Source of the DNA: CAWJTV01 sp963845695
GTDB taxonomy: Bacteria; Planctomycetota; Planctomycetia; Isosphaerales; Isosphaeraceae
Direction: 5' to 3'
DNA: 64,000 bases
NCBI GenBank assembly: GCA_963845695.1
Contig: CAWJTQ010000013.1
Coordinates: 744,001-808,000, forward strand
Positions 27,604-38,931 of this stretch are shown here, in pieces (the first letter of the stretch is position 1; the number at the start of each line of letters is the position of its first letter). The position numbers and the translations under genes were made by a program. Below the pieces are notes generated by a model that saw only the letters and a list, made by a program, of their open reading frames with translations, was not told the DNA's origin and searched no databases.

Positions 27604-30584
27604 ATGGTTCGATCCCGGATTGTCGCCGGCATCGCCATCGGTCTGCTGGCGGCGGTTCTCGGCTGGGTCGGCTGGCTGCTGGTCGGCCGTTGGCAGGTTC
27701 GCGACGGTCTCCGGTGGGCCACGCGCCGGATGGACGCGAAGCAATATGCCCTGGCGCGCGACCGGCTGGCGTGGCTCTCCACCTGGTGGCCGCAGCGGGA
27801 GGACGTGACGTATCTGCTCGGGGCGTGCGAGGCGGAGCTGGGACATCCGGAAGCGGCCCTGGCCGTCTGGGGCCGGGTGCCGTCGGGCTCGCCGCGAGCC
27901 GCCGTGACGAACCTCGCCGCGGGCCGGCTCCTCGTCCGCGCGCTGGGCCGGCTGGCGGACGCCGAGACCCGCTACCGCGCGGCGGCGCGCGGCACCAGTC
28001 CCACGGCCATCGAAGCCCGCTGGGCGCTCGCCGAACTGCTGCTCTGGGAGGGGCGGTTCGTGGAGATCCGCCGGCTGCTCCACGAGATCGAACGAGCCGG
28101 GTCGCTCCGCGACCGGATCGATGCACTCCGCGAGCACTGGCGGCTCGACTCGGTGATCGTCGCCGCCGAGGAAGTGCAGCCGTTCCTCGACCAGGCCGCC
28201 CAGACCGCGCCCGAGGACAACCGGGTCTGGCTGGCGCGGGCGTACCTCGCCACGCGTTACGGCCGCTATCGCGAGGCGCGCGACTGGCTCGACCGATGCC
28301 AGGCCCGCCATCCCGATGATCCGCTCTTGCCGCGTGCCCGCCTCCAATGGGCTTTGGCCGCCGGAGAGCCCGAGGCCGCGCGCACGCGCTGGCCCAGATC
28401 CCGGCCGAGAGCGTCGATGCCGCGGAGCGATGGTCGCTCCTGGCCTGGTTCGCCGCGCGGCGCCCGACGTCCAGGCCGAACGCGCGGCCCTGGAGAACCT
28501 GATCGCGATCGAGCCCGCTCAGACCCCGGCGCTCGATCGCCTGGCCACCCTGGCGGTCGAGGCCGGCGATCCCGCCCGCGCCACCGCGCTCCGCCGCCGT
28601 CAGGAGGAATTCCTCCGCGACAAGGAGCGTTACCGCCGCCTCCTGATCGCGGATCCCAGCCCGATTCCCCAGGACGGGCTGCACGAGCGCGCGCGACTGG
28701 CCGAGCGACTGGGGCGCTGGTTCGAAGCGCAGGGCTGGCTGACCCTGGCCCTGGAACGCAACTCCGCCGACCAGGCCGCCCGCGAGGGACTCGATCGGCT
28801 CGCCCACCCCGCCGGCACCAAAGCCCCTCCGACCCCGCCCTGGACCGTCCTGCTCGACCGGCCGAGAGGCTCCGATCACCCGACGGCTGCCGCAACGAAC
28901 GATCGCGCTCGGCGCGGGTCTCCCGACCCCGCCGAAAGGGCTGGGCGTCCCGATCGCTCCTCACTCGCCTTTCGCGACGATGCCCAGACCGCCGGGCTCC
29001 GCTTCATCTACTCCAACGGTCAGTCGCCGCAGCATCAGATCCCCGAGACGATCGGCGGTGGCGTCGCGGTCCTCGACTACGACGACGATGGCTGGCTCGA
29101 CGTTTATCTCGTCCAGGGTGGAGTCTTCCCGCCCAGGTCCGATCGATCCGGCCCCGAGTCGGGCGATCGCCTGTTCCACAACCGGGGCGACGGCACCTTC
29201 GAGGATGTGACCGAGCGCGCCGGGATCGCGGATTGGCCGCGGGTATGGCTTCGGCGTGACGACCGGCGACTACGACCATGACGGCCGAGCAGATCTCTTC
29301 GTCACCCGGTTCGGGTCGTATCTCCTGCTGCGCAATCGAGGGGACGGTACGTTCGAGGACGCGACCGGGCGCGCGGGTTTGGCCGGTGCGCGCGACTGGC
29401 CGACTTCGGCGGCGTTCGCTGACCTCGACGGCGACGGCGACCTCGATCTTTATGTCTGCCACTACCTGGCTTGGGATGCCGAGCATCCCACGCTCTGCCC
29501 CGGCCCCGGAACGCCGACGCATTACGTCTCCTGCCTGCCGCTTGGGTTCCCCGCGATGGGGGACCACCTGTTCCGCAACGACGGCGGCCGGTTCGTGGAC
29601 GTGACCGCGGCGGCCGGGATCGTCGACCCCAACGGCCGGGGGCTCGGGGTGGTCGCCGCCGACCTCGACGACGACGGGCGAATCGATCTGTTCGTCGCCA
29701 ACGACATGACGGCCAACCTCCTGTTCCACAACCGGGGCGGCCTGCGGTTCGAGGAGATCGGCCACCTGGCCGGGGTGGCCTGCAATGCCCAGGGCGGCTA
29801 CCTGGCCGGCATGGGCGTCACCTGCGGCGACCTCGACCGCGACGGCCGGCCCGACCTGGCCGTCACCAACTTCTTCGGCGAATCGACGACGTTCTACCGC
29901 AACCTGGGCCAGATGATGTTCGCCGACGCCACGTCGGCCGTCGGGCTCAAGGCCCCCAGCCGGTTCCTGCTGGGCTTCGGCATCACGTTCCTCGACGTCA
30001 ACAACGATGGCGGCCTCGACCTGGCCACGACCAATGGCCACATCCACGACGTCCGGCCCAACATCCCCTATGCCATGCCCGCCCAGCTCCTGACGGGCGA
30101 TCCGGAGGGCCGACTCACCGACGTCACCGACCGGATCGGACCCCCCTGGACCATCCCGCGCATCGGCCGCGGGCTGGCCCGCGCCGACCTCGACAACGAC
30201 GGCCGCCTCGACCTGGTGCTCGTCGCGCAGAACTCACCGCTGGCTTACTTCCACAACCAGACCGAGCACTCCGGCCATTTCCTCACCGTGCGGCTGGAGG
30301 GAACCTCATCGAACCACGACGCCATCGGCGCGAAGCTCAGAGTGACCGCGGGCGGCCAACGACAGACCGCCTGGCGGCTCGGCGGTGGCAGCTACGCCTC
30401 GGCCGAAGACCCGCGGCTCCATTTCGGCCTCGGCCCGGCGCGTACGATCGACGAACTCGAGGTCCGCTGGCCCTCCGGCCGCGTGGATCAATTCCGCGAC
30501 TTGCCCGCCGACACGGGCTACCTGATCCGCGAAGGGGAGTCGAGACCGCGTCCGCTCCCCGGCTTTACAACGCGAGATGGGTGA
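27604..30584 (+). CDS. TPR-FG-GAP-ASPIC protein broken by three frameshifts
   Basis: ATG 27604 (MVRSRIVAGIAIGLLAAVLG anchor) leads into TPR repeats (YALARDRLAWLSTWWPQRED, GRLADAETRYRAAARG). Frames change near 28380 (ALAQIPAESVDAAERWSLLAWFAARR), near 28465 (DVQAERAALENLIAIEP) and near 29245 (GYGFGVTTGDYDHDGRADLF). The second half has FG-GAP repeats (LDYDDDGWLDVYL, DLDGDGDLDLYV, DLDDDGRIDLFV, DLDRDGRPDLAV) and an ASPIC domain (AIGAKLRVTAG to GYLIREGE), stop at 30584. Repaired length is about 990 residues. It joins in one chain what the first module encodes as a separate TPR protein. Probably exported and calcium-binding. Confidence 0.75.
28904..28930 (+). repeat. Intragenic 27-bp repeat encoding RARRGSPDP
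   Basis: The reverse complement of these 27 bp is found unchanged at 41900-41926 inside an unrelated gene, and again with one mismatch at 41870-41896. The core GGGTCTCCCGACCC is a small hairpin. In both genes it is read in the same frame, giving RARRGSPDP in a linker. Confidence 0.7.
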
Positions 30585-31065
30585 GGACCTTTTCGGTTCG
30601 GGCGGGTCTCCGGGCACCCGAAGGGTCGCCGCCGTGAGCCGAACCGAAGGTCTCATGACGGGCCAGGGGACACCAGCCTCGCTCTCCCGGAGTCTCGTTG
30701 TTTTAGGGGCTCTTACGACGCTTGCGGCGGTTCACCTGGGTTGGCCGTACCACGCGCCCCTGGTCCCCGACCGCCGCGGTGCTGGCAGTCGCGATCTCGG
30801 CTCGCGCTCCGATCGCCACCCTCGCGGGTGAGGATACGTTGTTCCGAGGGCTTCGCACCCCGCCGTTGCCGGCGACGCACGCCTCGGTAGGGGACTGCTG
30901 GCAGAACAGCAGGTGTCGTCACCTCCTTTGATGGAAGAGCGTCACAGTTCCTGCGATACCATCGTGTTGCACGCAGACGGACCCAAAACAACGCTAAGCC
31001 GGCTGAGCCCCATCGAGCAGGGCGGTAGGCACAAGCCGTACTCGAAATGAATCAGCTCCAGCAGC
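30585..31065. other. Gene-free spacer
   Basis: About 480 bp between the TPR-ASPIC gene and the convergent membrane-protein gene. No coding frame or clear terminator recognised. Confidence 0.4.
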
Positions 31066-31572
31066 TCAATCCAGGTACCAATGGAGGACACCGAGCGGGT
31101 CGCACATCAGGGCGAGGCAACCCGCCAGCCACGCGAGGGAAAGGGCCAAAAGAGGTCGGCCGTTCGATCGACGGACACAGCAGACCACCGACAGCAAGAT
31201 GCCGGTACAAAGACAGATCATCGAGCCAATGGATACCGAGAAGGCGAACATGACGTAGGGCGCATCGACGACGGGACTCATGTATTTCGGATCGTCGAGC
31301 GAGGGTCGCGCGCAGTGACCCAGCACGCACCACGCCGTGGCCCAAGTGGCGTATAGGTAAAACAGCACGACCGCCGGTTGAAGCGAACAAGCCCAGCTCG
31401 CGGCTTCGAGCCGGCGCCCTGGCGCGGCGATCATGGCGGGGATGATGACGACGAGGCCGAGGCCGACCAAAGCAAACGCGACGCGTACGTCTCGCCAGGC
31501 GAGGAGAGCGGCGATGACCGCTACCGCGACCATCAGTCGCCCGATCGTGAACCGCACGCGCCGCAAACGCAT
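31066..31572 (-). CDS. Small planctomycete membrane protein (FTIGRLMVAVA type)
   Basis: 168 residues from ATG 31572 (MRLRRVRFTIGRLMVAVAVI). Hydrophobic segments include VAFALVGLGLVVIIPAMIA, WACSLQPAVVLFYLYATWAT and SVSIGSMICLCTGILLSVVCCV. The N-terminal basic-FTIxRLM-AVAVIAxLL pattern matches 13309 and 15393. The longer open frame upstream of 31572 lacks such character. Likely inner-membrane protein of unknown function. Confidence 0.65.
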   Translation of the reverse strand: MRLRRVRFTIGRLMVAVAVIAALLAWRDVRVAFALVGLGLVVIIPAMIAAPGRRLEAASWACSLQPAVVLFYLYATWATAWCVLGHCARPSLDDPKYMSPVVDAPYVMFAFSVSIGSMICLCTGILLSVVCCVRRSNGRPLLALSLAWLAGCLALMCDPLGVLHWYLD

Positions 31573-31811
31573 AACTTGTCCCCTCTTCCCGCCATCCCAA
31601 ATACGACCCTTTTCGGCACTCCTCTCCAGGGTAATCAAATCTCGCCCAAGAGGCCCCCGATCCCCCCGGTCGGCCCGCGCCTCGACCCCGCCCCGCCCGA
31701 TGACGTCCGCGACGGTTCTCGGCGGTTCGGTCAGGCATCGCCACCCTGACGGGGTCGTCAGCCGTAGTCAATCACGGGGTCAAGAACCTTGATGAGACTC
31801 GCGGTGCCGGC

Positions 31812-33612
31812 CTACTTGGTCTTGCGGTCGGGTTTGAGGATGACGACCTCGACGTCTCCCTTGGGGTGCTGCGGCTCGAGGATGGACTTGACGCGCGCGG
31901 CAGTCGCCTCGACGTCGGCATCATCGCGGACTTCCAGGATGAGCCGCGAGAGCTGCGTCTCCACGGCCTGCTGCGACCCCGAGCGATTGTCCACGATCCG
32001 CTCGCCGAACCGGAGCTTGCAGGTGTTGAGCGGGATATAGACGTCCTTGTTGAAGTCCTGGGCGGCCAGGTTGCCGCCGATTCCCGCCGAGCTGGCCCGC
32101 TCGGCGGTGACGCCGACGACCGTATAGTAGTCGGTGCCCAGCTTGACCGACTGGTTGAGCGGGTTCCCGTAGGGGAAGAGCGTCTTGGCGGTCTCGTGGG
32201 CCAGCACGGCGTAATTCTGATAATTCTCGTTATCGGACGCCGTGAGGAACCGCCCCTTCTCGATTTGCAGCAGGTTGAACTCGGCATATTCGTGGGTCGA
32301 GCCGACCACCCGGCCCTCGAGGACATAGGTGCCGCGCCGGATCTGCTTGCGGATCTCGCGAATCGGCAAGATCTTGCGGATGGTCGGGATCGTCTCGACC
32401 ATCCGATCGAAGTCGCTGTACTTCAGCCCGTAGTTGAGGATCCGGGTCGGTCGGCCGGACGAGGCCCGGGCTTCGCTGGGCTTCACCGAGCGGACTTCTA
32501 TGTATGTCGGCTTAGGAGGAGAGACAGTCTTGCCGTTAGCTGCCTTGGCCGGAGGGTCAACTCCCTGGCGCTTGGGCTGAATGAGAATGAGGGCGCCAGG
32601 TGCGTCGACGCGTACCGGTGTGTCGCCGGTTATCGCGACGACCGCCACCTTGCGCGGCGGCTCGCCGTCGCGAGAGACCAGAATGTGGTAGGTCCAGCTC
32701 GGTGAGCCGACGTGCTGGGGCTTGACGGTCCCATCCTTCGGTCTACCGATTCCCGATTGGGCGAGAACGACGGCACCGGCGGCGAGCGCTGCCACGACCG
32801 CTGCGGCCGTCATCACGAGTTTGACCTTGCGCAGGAACATGGATATCAGGACTCCTTCGGTAATGACAGCGACCGATGTGGGAACGGCGCTCGCCGTTGC
32901 CGCGTAAGCGACCGTCGAACTCGGCCAAGCCTGTCGGCACAGCCGCTCGAGCGGCGCCGCCGGCGGATGCGGCCGCCAGCGCAAGCGCCGGTGCCACGCC
33001 CCGACGCACGAGCCGCCCGCGCAGCCTTTTCCTTCCCCGGGCGAGGCGGCTCTTGACCGTTCCGACCGCGCATCCCAGATGACGCGCGGCTTGCTCGTGG
33101 GTACGGCCCTCGAGATCACAGAGCACCACCACAACCCGGAAGCGACCCGGCAGGCGGTCGATCTCGTCATGGATGATCTTCTCGAGGTCGTCATCATTGG
33201 CATGATGCGGCGGCGCCACCGATTCGGGCCGGAGCGCGGCCGCCGCGTGTTCGTGCGAGCGGCGCCGGAATGTCGCCGATCGGTCGTGAACCGCAGCCCG
33301 ATAGGCCGCCCGGTACAGCCAGGGGGCCAGTGAGTCTTGTGCCCAGAGCGATCCGGCCTTGCGAGCCAGGGCCAAGAATGTTGCCTGAAATGCGTCTTCG
33401 GCCGCGTCCTCGTCGCGGAGCACGGAACGACAAACGCGCAGGACAAACGGCCCGTGGCGCTCGACCAGTGCAGCGAAGGCCAACTCTCTCGGCTCACCAC
33501 GGTCGGTGGCGAACCGCTCGAGCAACTGGCCGTCGGAGAGCGCGCCGATGGCGCCCACGTTGAAGAGAGTCCGGAGTTGCACGAGCGCATTGCCGCTGTT
33601 CTTGACCGCCAT
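31812..33612 (-). CDS. ECF sigma factor continuous with a MacB-like periplasmic domain (frameshifted)
   Basis: From ATG 33612: sigma region 2 (LAFAALVERHGPFVLRVCRS, DEDAAEDAFQATFLALARKA) and region 4 (IDRLPGRFRVVVVLCDLEGR, GCAVGTVKSRLARGRKRLRG), then the planctomycete-type C-terminal extension PALALAAASAGG. One indel near 32917-32922 moves the frame, which resumes STVAYAATASAVPTSVAVITEG, a membrane helix MTAAAVVAALAAGAVVLA, and a MacB periplasmic-core-like domain (LNYGLKYSDFDRMVETIPTI, NYQNYAVLAHETAKTLFPYG, YYTVVGVTAERASSAG) to 31812. No FtsX permease helices follow. The layout suggests a membrane-tethered sigma factor with an extracytoplasmic sensor, an inference from order and topology. The break may be an assembly error or may separate two products. 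Confidence 0.7.
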
Positions 33613-33815
33613 GGGTCGTCACTTCCGGTCAGGTTTCCGCAAATCTCACGAGTAAACGCCGCGAGCGGCCTCGCGCGTTCCCGATTTGTTGCTCACCAAA
33701 CGATTTTCCGTCCAGGTCCGGGGGTTCCGGGGACACCATGCCTCGTTCTCGGCGTTACCGCTGGTGCTGAACTGAGACACCGAGGTTACTCCTAATTATT
33801 GCGCAGGCCCACGGT

Positions 33816-34238
33816 GTGGAAGTCAGATGCTCGCGCTCCGAATGCGCTCGATCCTCAGTGTCACTCGCCAGCATGGTGACAAGCATTGACCAACTAACCA
33901 GAGCGGTAAACCGCCGCAAACGGATAGCCCAAAGGGCTTTCCGTCGCTATCCATTGACAGCGAATTCAGCCGGGAATTGGAGGCGCCGTGAAACAAGCCC
34001 GCATGTTGCTTGGACGCAAGTCATTGAAATTAAAAGACTTATAGCACAAGAACTGGGGGGCGGGAATTGCACCCGCGGCCCATTTTACGTAACAGTTTGC
34101 CCTAAGCGTGGTTACGACACGGCACTTACTCGCTGGCCGGAAATGGGCTGGGAGGCGGAGGCACTCCGGGAGTTGGTCGCAAGCTGGCACTGCCTGACGC
34201 CTACCGTCAGGGCCGCGATCATCGATCTGATTCGGTGA
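33816..34238 (+). CDS. Hypothetical small protein overlapping a tmRNA-end-like repeat
   Basis: 140-residue frame. The middle, LGGGNCTRGPF, is simply the translation of the 18-bp repeat at 34059-34076. The end WEAEALRELVASWHCLTPTVRAAIIDLI forms a plausible helix pair of a kind I associate with short ORFs after such repeats in planctomycetes. The N-terminal part has no recognisable features. Possibly only the C-terminal half is a real coding remnant. Confidence 0.3.
   Translation: MEVRCSRSECARSSVSLASMVTSIDQLTRAVNRRKRIAQRAFRRYPLTANSAGNWRRRETSPHVAWTQVIEIKRLIAQELGGGNCTRGPFYVTVCPKRGYDTALTRWPEMGWEAEALRELVASWHCLTPTVRAAIIDLIR
34059..34076 (+). repeat. 18-bp direct repeat, left copy (tRNA/tmRNA-end-like)
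   Basis: GGCGGGAATTGCACCCGC occurs here and at 38932-38949 in the same orientation, 4.87 kb apart, on either side of the DUF5650 gene. Its reverse complement resembles the T-arm and acceptor end of a tRNA or tmRNA with an altered loop, as in attachment-site copies. No complete RNA gene is present. Confidence 0.6.
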
Positions 34239-35211
34239 GGGCGAGAGTTGCGCCGGGGTCAAACGTCCAACTACCGCTGGTCTCTCCTTTGCCTATCTTC
34301 TTGGCGCGAGCGTGCGATTAGATTGTCGTCCGCGTTCGCGGGCCAAAAAATCGCGACCGTGCTTCCGTCGCCCGCTGATCTTGTAGCCCGACTCTGATCG
34401 GGACTTCGCTACCGTCCGGTACGTAACTGAGCGACCGAAAACCAAAAACAAAGGCTGACACCGCGAAGCCCCACTTGACTCTAATGCCCTCTGCCCGATC
34501 GGGTTACGAAGAATCCCTTCGGGCTCGCTCAAGAAAAGCGTCCGGTTTCGGCGTTTTTCGCATCTTAGTGAAATGGAAGAGTGCAGAGTGAACTTGTTCG
34601 GTCCAATGACGCATCGAACCTGGGTATCTTTGTCGAAACTGAGAATCTGGATCAAGTCCCGATTTTGTTAAAGATTCTTAAAAATCTTTGAGATGCTTCG
34701 CTTGTTCACCCGATAGTCAGCGGTGTTATGGGCACGATATCGCGGGAATCAAAGGCACCCGACGGAACCTCTACGGTGATCCGCGAAGACCGTTGATCGA
34801 GGCGGGACACAGTCTGTCCGCTTCGCGTCCATGAAGGACGCAACTGTTTCCTCACTTCTTCTGCGGAGCAGAACATGAAACTCGCACGTCGGAACCGCGG
34901 TCTCTTTCCCGTCCGGGGTGTCAGACCTTCCAGGATGTCAGACCTACTTCCTAATTCTTTTCGGACGGACCGAGTGCGTCCGACCGATCGTCCTCGACGT
35001 CGAACGGGTGGGCAAAAAGCTTGAAATTAGGTCTGGCACCCGGAATAGCCGATCGAAGCTGCGGAAATGGCCGGAGAAATGGCTGCGACGGAGCTGGCGT
35101 GTCTGGCATCCACCTTGTGTCAGCAATCTGACTGGCAGTGACAGCCTGTCCACGAAAACCGCCAGAAGGTAAACCTTTTGTCCACATCAAGGGTTAAGAG
35201 ATTAACCCTGT
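34239..35211. other. Gene-free region before the DUF5650 gene
   Basis: About 970 bp, less GC-rich than the surroundings. Frames such as 34293-34655 on the minus strand show no protein character. Base composition and the nearby tRNA-end-like repeat hint at acquired DNA. Confidence 0.4.
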
Positions 35212-38200
35212 GTGTTTTTGGACGAATCCTTACCGACATCCGGCGTCAGAAAACAAAGTGCACTCGAGCCCGGTTGGCAAGGTTTTGCCCTTCGCTTCCA
35301 CGTATGCAAAGGAGTGTCCCGGTGTCGTTCACGATTTGCCTTGAGAACACCAGGCGAACCTTCGTTGGCGCGGTGGAACCGATCGCGCTCGCCCGTTCGG
35401 GCCATCCGCTCGAGACGGCTATCGTGGGAAGTGTTCGAAGATCGCATCCTGCTGGCCGGGTTAACCGCGTTTGTCGATCCCGACCCTTCGCCGGGCGATC
35501 ACTTTGGCGCGGCGGTGGTCGCACTCAGCACGGGCAACGTGGTCATCACATCGCCGTTCGACAACGCGGGTGGCACGGGTGCCGGGGCTGTTTATCTGTT
35601 CAAAGGCACGACCGGCGCGCTGATCAGCACTCTCATCGGTTCGCACGCCGGCGACAACATCGGCAGCGGCGGCGTGACGGCCCTCGCCGACGGCAACTAC
35701 GTCGTGAGCAGCCCCGACTGGACCAACGGCCCGGCCGCCGATCTTGGCGCGGTCACGTGGGGCAGCGGCACGGCCGGCGTCAGCGGCGCCGTCAGTGCCA
35801 CGAACAGCCTGGTCGGAAGTACAGCGAATGACTCTGTCGGCAGCCGCGGCGTGACGGCCCTGAGCGACGGCAACTACGTGGTCACCAGCCCCAACTGGAC
35901 CAACGGCGCGGCGCTTTTGCGGGCGCGGTCACGTGGGGCAGTGGCACGGCCGGCGTCAGCGGCGCCGTCAGTGCCACGAACAGCCTGGTCGGCAGTACGG
36001 CGAATGACCAGGTCGGCATCAACAACACCAACACTGCCACTGCCGGTTGGGGTTTTTCCGACAACGGCGTGACGGCCCTGAGCGACGGCAACTACGTGGT
36101 GGACAGCCCCAACTGGAGCAACGGCGCGGCCGCCTCTGCCGGCGCGGTCACGTGGGGCAGTGGCACGGCCGGCGTCAGCGGTCCCGTCAGTGCCGCGAAC
36201 AGCCTGGTCGGCAGTACGGCGAATGACCAGGTTGGCGGCGGCACCGACGGCGGCGTGACGGCCCTGAGCAACGGCAACTACGTGGTGAGTAGCCCCGCCT
36301 GGAACAACGGCGCGGCCACCAGTGCGGGCGCGGTTACGTGGGGCAGCGGCACGGCCGGCGTCAGCGGTCCCGTCAGTGCCACGAACAGCCTGGTTGGCAG
36401 TACGACGAATGACCAGGTCGGCGGCGGCCCCACCAACGGCGTGACGGCCCTGAGCAACGGCAACTACGTGGTGAGCAGCCCTGACTGGACCAACGGCGCG
36501 GCCGCCTTGCCGGCGCGGTCACGTGGGGCAGCGGCACGGCCGGTGTCAGCGGCCCCGTCAGTGTCGCGAACAGCCTGGTCGGCAGTACGGCGAATGACCA
36601 GGTCGGCGGCGGCGACACGAGCGTGACGCCCCTGAGCAACGGCAACTACGTGGTCACCAGCCCTGACTGGGCCAACGGCGCGGCCGGTGATGCAGGCGCG
36701 GTCACGTGGGGCAGCGGCACGGCCGGCGTCAGCGGCGTCGTCAGTGCCACGAACAGCCTGGTCGGCAGTACGGCGGGTGACTCTGTCGGCGAGAACGCCG
36801 GCAGCGTGTTGGCCCTGAGCAACGGCAATTACGTGGTGAGCAGCCAGTACTGGAACAACGGGGCGCGCGGGCGCGGTCACGTGGGGCAGCGGCACGGCCG
36901 GCGTCAGCGGTCCCGTCAGTGCCACGAACAGCCTGGTCGGCACTACGGCGAATGACGAGGTCGGCGATGAGATCTCGCCCCTGAGCAACGGCAACTACGT
37001 GGTGGTCAGCCCCGGCTGGAGCAACGGCGCGGCCGCCTATGCGGGCGCGGTCACGTGGGGCAGCGGCACGGCCGGCGTCAGCGGCGTCGTCAGTGCCGCG
37101 AACAGCCTGGTCGGCACTATGGCGAACGACCAGGTCGGCAGCGGCGTCAACGGCGGCGTGATGGACCTGAGCGACGGCAACTACGTAGTGGAGAGCCCCG
37201 CCTGGAACAACGGCGCGGCCGCCTCTGCGGGCGCGGTCACGTGGGGCAGCGGCACAGCCGGCGTCAGCGGCGCCGTCAGTGCCACGAACAGCCTGGTCGG
37301 AAGTACGGCGAATGACCAGGTCGGCTTCGGCGGCGTGATTGCCCTGAGCAACGGCAACTATGTGGTGAGCAGCCCCGACTGGACCAACGGCGCGGCCGCC
37401 TCTGCGGGCGCGGTCACGTGGGGCAGCGGCACAGCCGGCGTCAGCGGTCCCGTCAGTGCCGCGAACAGCCTGGTCGGCAGCACGGCGAATGACGAGGTCG
37501 GCGGCGACTTCAACGGCGTGACGGCCCTGAGCAACGGCAACTACGTGGTGAGCAGCCCTAACTGGACCAACGGCGCGGCCGCCTCTGCGGGCGCGGTCAC
37601 GTGGGGCAGTGGCACGGCCGGCGTCAGCGGCGCCGTCAGTGCCACGAACAGCTTGGTCGGCAGTACGGCGAATGACAGGGTCGGCGGCGGCGGCGACGGC
37701 GTGACGGCCCTGAGCAACGGCAACTACGTGGTGAGCAGCCCCAACTGGACCAACGGCGCGGCCGGTGATGCAGGCGCGGTCACGTGGGGCAGCGGCACGG
37801 CCGGCGTCAGCGGTCCCGTCAGTGCCACGAACAGCCGGGTCGGCAGTACGGCGAATGACCAGGTCGGCGGCGGCGACGGCAACAGCAGCGTGACGGCCCT
37901 GAGCGACGGCAACTATGTGGTGACCAGCCCCGACTGGTCCAACGATGCGGGCGCGGTCACGTGGGGGAGCGGCACGGCCGGCGTCAGCGGCATCCTTTCC
38001 ACCATGAATAGCGCTGTCGGGTCGGTCGCCAACAGCGGGTTGGGAAACGTGGTACTGGACAATGTGAACGGCACATTCTTCGTCCCATTCGTGACAGATG
38101 GGGGCGGCCAGGTGCTCGTCGGGTCGCAAACCACGGGCTTTCCGGCCGCCCAGACGATCCCGACCCCGACGCCGACACCGACACTCCCGCAAGTCCCGAC

Positions 38201-38603
38201 CCCGACGCCGACACCGACACTCCCGCAAGTGCTTGCGATCGCCGACGTGTCCTCCGAGAAAGGCCTGACCTTGTTCACCGTCAGCTATAACGAGCCACTG
38301 AGCTCGAGCTCGGCAAGCAATTCCGGCCTGTACCAGGTCTTCGCGGCCGTGACGAAGATCGTGAAGAAGCATGAAGAGACGCGATTCACCAAGGCGCTGG
38401 CGATCCGGAGCGTCAGCCTCAACAGTACCAGCAGCACGGTGACGATCAACCTGGCCAAGCCCTTCAAGGGCCGGGTCGAGGTGATGGTCCAGGGAAACAT
38501 CACCGCGGGCAACGGAGCTTCGAACAGCGTTCGTTTCACCCAGGATCTTCGATTGAGCATGCATCGCAATCAAGGACGGGAGAGGCAACTGGGACGCAGT
38601 TAG
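35212..38603 (+). CDS. Large DUF5650 repeat surface protein (frameshifted)
   Basis: Starts near 35212 (exact start uncertain) with an N-terminal RLSWEVFEDRILLAGL, the LEPR/FEDRLLL-type export motif of planctomycete giant proteins. After one divergent unit there are 13 copies of a ~61-residue repeat, consensus GVTALSNGNYVVSSPDWTNG then AGAVTWGSGTAGVSGPVSAT and NSLVGSTANDQVGG, which is DUF5650. Then a TPTPTPTLPQV linker given twice and a C-terminal beta domain (ADVSSEKGLTLFTVSYNEPL to VRFTQDLRLSM). Frames change near 35915, 36510 and 36865, each at the NGAAA-SAGAVTW position of a repeat. Probably an extracellular beta-structured adhesin or sheath protein; function inferred. Confidence 0.75.
35671..37989 (+). 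repeat. Tandem ~183-bp coding repeats (13 units)
   Basis: Units begin about GGCGTGACGGCCCTGAGC and contain the near-invariant GCGGTCACGTGGGGCAGCGG. Spacers between units vary by a few codons (GGG.DG.N). High identity between units at both DNA and protein level suggests recent expansion or gene conversion. All three frame breaks of the gene fall at the same place in the unit. Confidence 0.85.
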
Positions 38604-38624
38604 GGAGAGGCAACTGGGACGCAG
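38578..38624 (+). repeat. 22-bp tandem duplication spanning the DUF5650 stop
   Basis: Two identical 22-bp copies (core GAGGCAACTGGGACGCAG) at 38578-38599 and 38603-38624. The gene's TAG (38601-38603) lies at the junction, so the duplication may have set the present stop. Confidence 0.6.
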
Positions 38625-38931
38625 CGAGAATTTCAACGCTGTAGCCCACTCTGTCCAAGCAACTGAATTGGCGCGAATCGCTGGCTGGCCCGCTGTGCAG
38701 AGGTCATCTGGCTGCGCTGGAGTTAGGGTGTCATTTTCCCCCAGGACTCTGAAGGATGACCAGACCGCCAAAGAGGCTGGATCACTGCAAGTCGAAAAGG
38801 GAGAGGGCGTTCCGCCATTCTCCATCGTTAGTGAGTTACGCGGGAAATTCGAGTCGGCGGGAAACTAATCCGCGTCCTTCCTGATCGCAAATCATTGCGT
38901 TGTAATGACTTGCAAGCAATGGGGTGGAGGC
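38625..38931. other. Gene-free spacer
   Basis: About 300 bp between the DUF5650 gene and the right-hand 18-bp repeat. A 66-codon frame at 38668-38868 shows no features. Nothing else seen. Confidence 0.4.

Noticed and set aside
34059..34076. A complete tmRNA or tRNA gene
   Set aside because: Only the T-arm/acceptor-like end is present; no D-arm, anticodon arm or tag-coding region could be found nearby.
35671..37989. Regular repeats that might be a CRISPR array
   Set aside because: The unit is ~183 bp, translates throughout into a conserved DUF5650 repeat and has no unique spacers or cas genes.
36741..38825. 694-codon minus-strand frame
   Set aside because: It is the antisense of the DUF5650 repeats; its repetition is a by-product of the coding repeats and it lacks any domain.
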